64,000 nt of DNA. Origin: Bradyrhizobium sp. 149 (lineage in GTDB: Bacteria; Pseudomonadota; Alphaproteobacteria; Rhizobiales; Xanthobacteraceae). Below are positions 60,655-64,000 of the stretch, piece after piece. Every line of letters begins with the position of its first letter. Position 1 is the first letter of the stretch. A model generated the notes under the pieces. That model had not been told where the DNA came from. It was given only the letters and a program-made list of their open reading frames with translations, and did not search any database. A program made the position numbers and the translations under genes. The DNA is taken from the NCBI RefSeq assembly GCF_023073915.1, contig NZ_JADPKK010000010.1, forward strand, positions 1 through 64,000, written 5' to 3'.

Positions 60655-61926
60655 GTGTCCCATCCCAACGATCCCAGCCTCCGCTCCTTCATCGACGTCG
60701 ATGTCGCCTCCGACTTCCCGATCCAGAACCTGCCCTACGGGGTGTTCTCGACCGCGGACAATCCGGCACCGCGCGTCGGCGTCGCAATCGGCAATTACGT
60801 GCTCGATCTCTGGGAGCTCGAGCAGGATTCGCGCCTCGATATCGAGCCGCTTGGCGTGTTCTCCTCGCCGTCGCTCAGTTCGTTCATGGCGCTGGGGCCA
60901 AAGGTCTGGGCGAAGACGCGGGCGCGGATCAGCGAGCTCTTGCGCACCGATCATCCCGAGCTGCGCGACAATGAGGAGCTGCGCAAGCAGGCCTTGGTGC
61001 CGATGCGCGATGCGAAACTGCATCTGCCGTTTGCGGTCTCCGGCTACACCGATTTCTATTCGTCCAAAGAGCACGCCACCAATGTCGGCGTCATGTTCCG
61101 CGGCAAGGACAATGCGCTGCAGCCGAACTGGCTGCACATGCCGATCGGCTATAACGGCCGTGCTTCCACCGTCGTGGTGTCCGGCACCAAGGTGAAGCGC
61201 CCGCGCGGGCAGCTGAAGCCGCCGAATGTCGACTTGCCGAGCTTCGCGCCGTGCAAGCGGCTCGATTTCGAGCTGGAGATGGGCGTCGTGGTCGGCCAGC
61301 CCTCGCCGATGGGCGGCATGCTTGGGGAGCAACAAGCCGAGGAGATGATCTTCGGCTTCGTGCTGCTCAACGACTGGAGCGCGCGCGACATTCAGCAATG
61401 GGAATATGTGCCGCTCGGCCCGTTCCTGGCAAAAGCGTTCGCGACCTCGATCAGCCCCTGGGTGGTGACGCGTGAGGCGCTGGAGCCGTTTCGCCTGAAG
61501 GGGCCGGAGCAGGAGCCGGTGCCGCTCGATTACCTCACGCAGGGCAAGCCGCAGAACTACGATATCGAGCTCGACGTCTCCTTGCGCGCCGCCGGAGCCA
61601 ACGCGCCCGCCGGCATCAGCCGCACCAATTTCAAGTACATGTACTGGTCGTCGGTGCAGCAGCTGATGCACCACGCCTCCTCCGGCTGCGCCATGAATGT
61701 CGGCGATCTCCTCGGCAGCGGCACCATCTCCGGCCCGGAGAAGAACCAGCGCGGCAGCCTGCTGGAGATCAGCTGGAACGGCACCGAGCCGCTCGAATTG
61801 CCCGGCGGCATCAAACGGTCGTTCCTGGAAGACGGCGACAGCCTGGTCATGCGCGGCTGGTGCCAGGGCGAGGGCTATCGTGTGGGCTTTGGCGAGGTCG
61901 AGGGGACGATTCTGGCGGCGGAGTAG
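60655..61926 (+). CDS. fahA: Fumarylacetoacetase
   Basis: 423 residues from the GTG at 60655. An N-terminal FAA_hydrolase_N domain is followed by the catalytic fold with FELEMGVVVG, VLLNDWSARDIQQWEYVPLGPFLAK and FATSISPWVV, the metal- and substrate-binding signatures. It splits fumarylacetoacetate into fumarate and acetoacetate, the last step of the pathway. No maleylacetoacetate isomerase gene is seen in this window. The acetoacetate formed could feed the 3-hydroxybutyrate genes near 30 kb. Confidence 0.95.
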   Translation: MSHPNDPSLRSFIDVDVASDFPIQNLPYGVFSTADNPAPRVGVAIGNYVLDLWELEQDSRLDIEPLGVFSSPSLSSFMALGPKVWAKTRARISELLRTDHPELRDNEELRKQALVPMRDAKLHLPFAVSGYTDFYSSKEHATNVGVMFRGKDNALQPNWLHMPIGYNGRASTVVVSGTKVKRPRGQLKPPNVDLPSFAPCKRLDFELEMGVVVGQPSPMGGMLGEQQAEEMIFGFVLLNDWSARDIQQWEYVPLGPFLAKAFATSISPWVVTREALEPFRLKGPEQEPVPLDYLTQGKPQNYDIELDVSLRAAGANAPAGISRTNFKYMYWSSVQQLMHHASSGCAMNVGDLLGSGTISGPEKNQRGSLLEISWNGTEPLELPGGIKRSFLEDGDSLVMRGWCQGEGYRVGFGEVEGTILAAE

Positions 61927-61947
61927 GGCGCGCTGCCGCCACCACCT

Positions 61948-62033
61948 CGTCATTGCGAGAACCGAAGCGACGAAGCAATCCAGAGTGTTTCCGCGGAGGC
62001 AGTCTGGATTGCTTCGCTACGCTCGCAATGACG
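61948..62033. repeat. Short dispersed repeat with 12-base inverted ends
   Basis: CGTCATTGCGAG (61948-61959) and its exact complement (62022-62033) bound an 86-base element with an inner pair based on GAAGCAATCCAGA/TCTGGATTGCTTC. It separates the convergent fahA and DUF1272 genes. Confidence 0.7.
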
Positions 62034-62046
62034 GTGCTGAGGCAGC

Positions 62047-62358
62047 TCAGCGTCTCTCCGGCGCCACATCCTTGATCCGCGCGCAATGCGCCGCGACCTC
62101 CTCCGGGCTGTACTTCAAATGCACCCGCTTGTCTGACGGGACCTGCTTGGTCGTGCACACGCCCGGCCGCCATTCCTGCGCGGGCCTGATCGGGCGCGGC
62201 GCAAACCCGCCGCCGCAATTCGGGCAGACGTTGAACAGCTTCGTTTCCACGCACTCCGCACAGAACGTGCATTCGTAGGAGCAGATCCGCGCATCCGTTG
62301 CATCGGGCGGCAGGTCGCGGTCGCAATATTCGCAGTTCGGTCGAAGCTGGAGGGCCAT
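62047..62358 (-). CDS. DUF1272 small zinc-ribbon-like protein
   Basis: 103 residues. CEYCDRDLP, ICSYECTFCAEC and CPNCGGG give the cysteine pairs of DUF1272, probably binding zinc. The C-terminal tail is basic and disordered-looking. Function unknown. It is convergent with fahA, and its place near the aromatic genes may be chance. Confidence 0.85.
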   Translation of the reverse strand: MALQLRPNCEYCDRDLPPDATDARICSYECTFCAECVETKLFNVCPNCGGGFAPRPIRPAQEWRPGVCTTKQVPSDKRVHLKYSPEEVAAHCARIKDVAPERR

Positions 62359-62430
62359 GGCAGAATCTCCGGATTGGTCCCGATGATCGCAGATCGCGTA
62401 GCTAGCGCGAATGACGTAGTTCCCTCGATT

Positions 62431-62910
62431 TCAGCCGGGCTTGATTTCTTTCAGCGGCAGACGCGTGCTTTCCTTCAGCCTGTCGAGCACGATCGAAGAG
62501 CGTACATGCGCCACGCTCTGGTGCGGCATCAGCACGTCGTTGACGAGATTGGAGAGACCTTTGAGATCACGCAGCACGGCTTTCAGCACATAGTCGGCGT
62601 CGCCGGTGAGCGAGTAGGCCTCCTGGATCTCGTCGATTCGATTAACCAGCGTACGGAAGCGTTTCGAGTTATCCGGTGAGTGGGTCGCCAGCGTCACCTG
62701 GATGAAGGCGACCACGCCGAATCCCAGCGCCTCGCTGGAAAGATCGGCGTGGTAGCCCGATATCACCTTCTCCTCCTCCAGCCGCATCCGCCGGCGCGAG
62801 CATTGCGAGGCCGAGAGTCCGGCGAGATCGGCCAGTTCCTGGTTGGTGAGACGGCCGTCGTCCTGGAGCGCGCCCAGGATCTTGAGGTCGAAAGCATCCA
62901 CCGAAGTCAT
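62431..62910 (-). CDS. Lrp/AsnC-family regulator
   Basis: 159 residues from the ATG at 62910. The HTH (about 5-60: DLKILGALQDDGRLTNQELADLAGLSASQCSRRRMRLEEEKVI) is followed by the RAM ligand domain (about 68-150, DADYVLKAVLRDLKGLSNLVNDVL). It is divergent from hppD, whose substrate comes from tyrosine or phenylalanine. Lrp-type proteins next to hppD usually sense aromatic amino acids, so control of hppD is likely. Confidence 0.9.
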   Translation of the reverse strand: MTSVDAFDLKILGALQDDGRLTNQELADLAGLSASQCSRRRMRLEEEKVISGYHADLSSEALGFGVVAFIQVTLATHSPDNSKRFRTLVNRIDEIQEAYSLTGDADYVLKAVLRDLKGLSNLVNDVLMPHQSVAHVRSSIVLDRLKESTRLPLKEIKPG

Positions 62911-62926
62911 GCGCCATCTTCCAGTT

Positions 62927-62944
62927 TTATGCACGGATCGTGCA
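62927..62944. promoter_or_regulatory. Candidate Lrp site between lrp and hppD
   Basis: TGCACG-GAT-CGTGCA (62930-62944) is a perfect 6-base inverted repeat preceded by TTA. It is 20 bases from the lrp start and 87 from the hppD start. The left half TTATGCACG also occurs at 7810-7818. Confidence 0.45.
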
Positions 62945-63031
62945 CAACTTATCTAAATGGCGTCCCATTTGCACGCTCATTGCAGGCGCCGTGAAGGATA
63001 GTTCATGGCAGCAGCAATTTGGGAGAGCACC

Positions 63032-64000
63032 ATGGGTCCGTTTCCGCACGATGCACCGCCGGCCACGATCAGCGCCGACAATCCGATGGGCACCGACGGG
63101 TTCGAGTTCGTCGAATATGCGCATCCCGATCCGGAACAACTGCACGCCCTGTTCAAGCTGATGGGCTATGCGCCCGTCGCGCGCCATAGAACGAAGAAGA
63201 TCACGGTCTATCGCCAGGGCGACATCAACTACCTCGTCAACGACGACCCCGGCACCCACGGTCACGATTTCGTCGCCGCGCACGGCCCCTGTGCCCCGTC
63301 GATGGCGTTTCGCGTCGTCGATGCGAAGATGGCCTATGACCGCGCGATTTCCCTCGGCGCCGAGCCTGCCGATGTGTCCTCGGCGCAAAAGACGCTCGAC
63401 GTCCCCGCGATCAAGGGCATCGGCGGCAGCCTGCTCTACTTCGTCGATCGCTACGGCGCCAAGGGCTCGGCCTATGACAGCGAGTTCGAATGGCTGGGTG
63501 CGCGCGACCCACGTCCCGCCGGCGCCGGCCTGTTCTATCTCGATCACCTCACCCACAACGTCCATCGCGGCCGCATGGACGTGTGGACCGGCTTCTACGA
63601 AAAGCTCTTCAACTTCCGCCAGATCCGCTTCTTCGACATCGAGGGCCGAGCATCCGGCCTGTTCTCGCGGGCGCTGACGAGCCCCGACGGCAAGATCCGG
63701 ATTCCGATCAACGAGGACGCAGGCGATTCCGGCCAGATCGAGGAATATCTCAATATCTATCGCGGCGAGGGCATTCAGCACATCGCCTGCGGTTGCCGCG
63801 ACATCTACAGCACCATCGAAGGATTGCGCGAAGTTGGTCTCCCCTTCATGCCGGCGCCGCCCGAGACCTATTTCGAGCGGATCGACGCGCGGTTGCCCAA
63901 GCATGGCGAGGACATTGCGCGCTTGCGGAAGAACGGAATCCTGATCGACGGCGAGGGTGTTGTCGAAGGCGGCCAGACCAAGGTGCTGCTGCAGATCTTC
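63032..64000 (+). CDS. hppD: 4-hydroxyphenylpyruvate dioxygenase, 5' part
   Basis: 323 codons are present and the frame is open at the window edge; the family is usually 350-380 residues. Iron ligands His in LFYLDHLTHNV and His in GEGIQHIAC are seen; the C-terminal Glu lies outside. It converts 4-hydroxyphenylpyruvate to homogentisate, feeding hmgA and fahA. A GGGAG site precedes the ATG. The gene is divergent from the Lrp regulator. Confidence 0.95.
   Translation, partial: MGPFPHDAPPATISADNPMGTDGFEFVEYAHPDPEQLHALFKLMGYAPVARHRTKKITVYRQGDINYLVNDDPGTHGHDFVAAHGPCAPSMAFRVVDAKMAYDRAISLGAEPADVSSAQKTLDVPAIKGIGGSLLYFVDRYGAKGSAYDSEFEWLGARDPRPAGAGLFYLDHLTHNVHRGRMDVWTGFYEKLFNFRQIRFFDIEGRASGLFSRALTSPDGKIRIPINEDAGDSGQIEEYLNIYRGEGIQHIACGCRDIYSTIEGLREVGLPFMPAPPETYFERIDARLPKHGEDIARLRKNGILIDGEGVVEGGQTKVLLQIF

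Overview
The window looks like a piece of a Bradyrhizobium-type chromosome (Alphaproteobacteria, Nitrobacteraceae). The support is the uniformly high GC, dense short-spaced operons, the gene families present (FixJ-like regulators, 3-hydroxybutyrate metabolism, homogentisate catabolism, many two-component and cyclic-nucleotide proteins) and several dispersed intergenic repeats of a kind familiar from that genus. The genus call is inference from content; no rRNA or tRNA gene lies in the window.

Layout. 1-3579: end of a chemotaxis operon (cheW tail, cheY, cheR, PilZ-like protein, receiver protein), a small unknown gene and a FixJ-like response regulator. 3658-7660: a large membrane hybrid histidine kinase and its partner receiver. 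7860-15064: a GntR repressor and a divergent catabolic operon (ABC importer, sugar-acid dehydratase, RraA-like aldolase) followed by a Tat-exported lactonase. 15241-24131: oligopeptidase B, an MBOAT/SGNH-like acetylation pair, serine-glyoxylate aminotransferase, a secreted nuclease and a 576-residue unknown. 24550-28966: a caspase-fold protein without the catalytic dyad, an orphan efflux adaptor, a beta-propeller lactonase and several small proteins. 29188-35858: a ketone-body/3-hydroxybutyrate cluster under an AraC regulator. 36072-47187: a GGDEF-EAL protein, LysM and LTXXQ-type envelope proteins, then a class III nucleotide cyclase, an AsmA protein and a Crp-type regulator. 47192-54397: a DUF5615/DUF433 toxin-antitoxin pair, an RND pump with adaptor, an OmpA protein and a second dyad-less caspase-fold protein with TPRs. 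54770-64000: an AHL-lactonase-like enzyme, a MarR regulator and the homogentisate pathway (two-component hydroxylase, metallo-hydrolase-fold protein, hmgA, fahA, Lrp regulator, start of hppD).

Most interesting signals. Perfect E. coli-type CRP boxes (TGTGA-N6-TCACA) occur in exactly the two divergent intergenic regions that flank the two caspase-fold genes. A 9/10 box precedes the crp-like gene, which itself sits beside a cyclase gene, suggesting a local cAMP circuit. Both caspase-fold proteins have lost the His/Cys dyad (Tyr/Ser and Phe/Ser instead). The 7860-15064 block reads as a complete lactone -> aldonate -> 2-keto-3-deoxy acid -> pyruvate route attached to an unusual NMT1/nitrate-type importer. 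A GGAAC-N16-CGTT promoter drives an otherwise unnoticed 40-residue protein. One 14-base element occurs in the same orientation upstream of two regulators.

All functional calls come from reading motifs and gene order; no database search was run. Start codons were moved from the longest frame where a ribosome binding site or family length argued for it.
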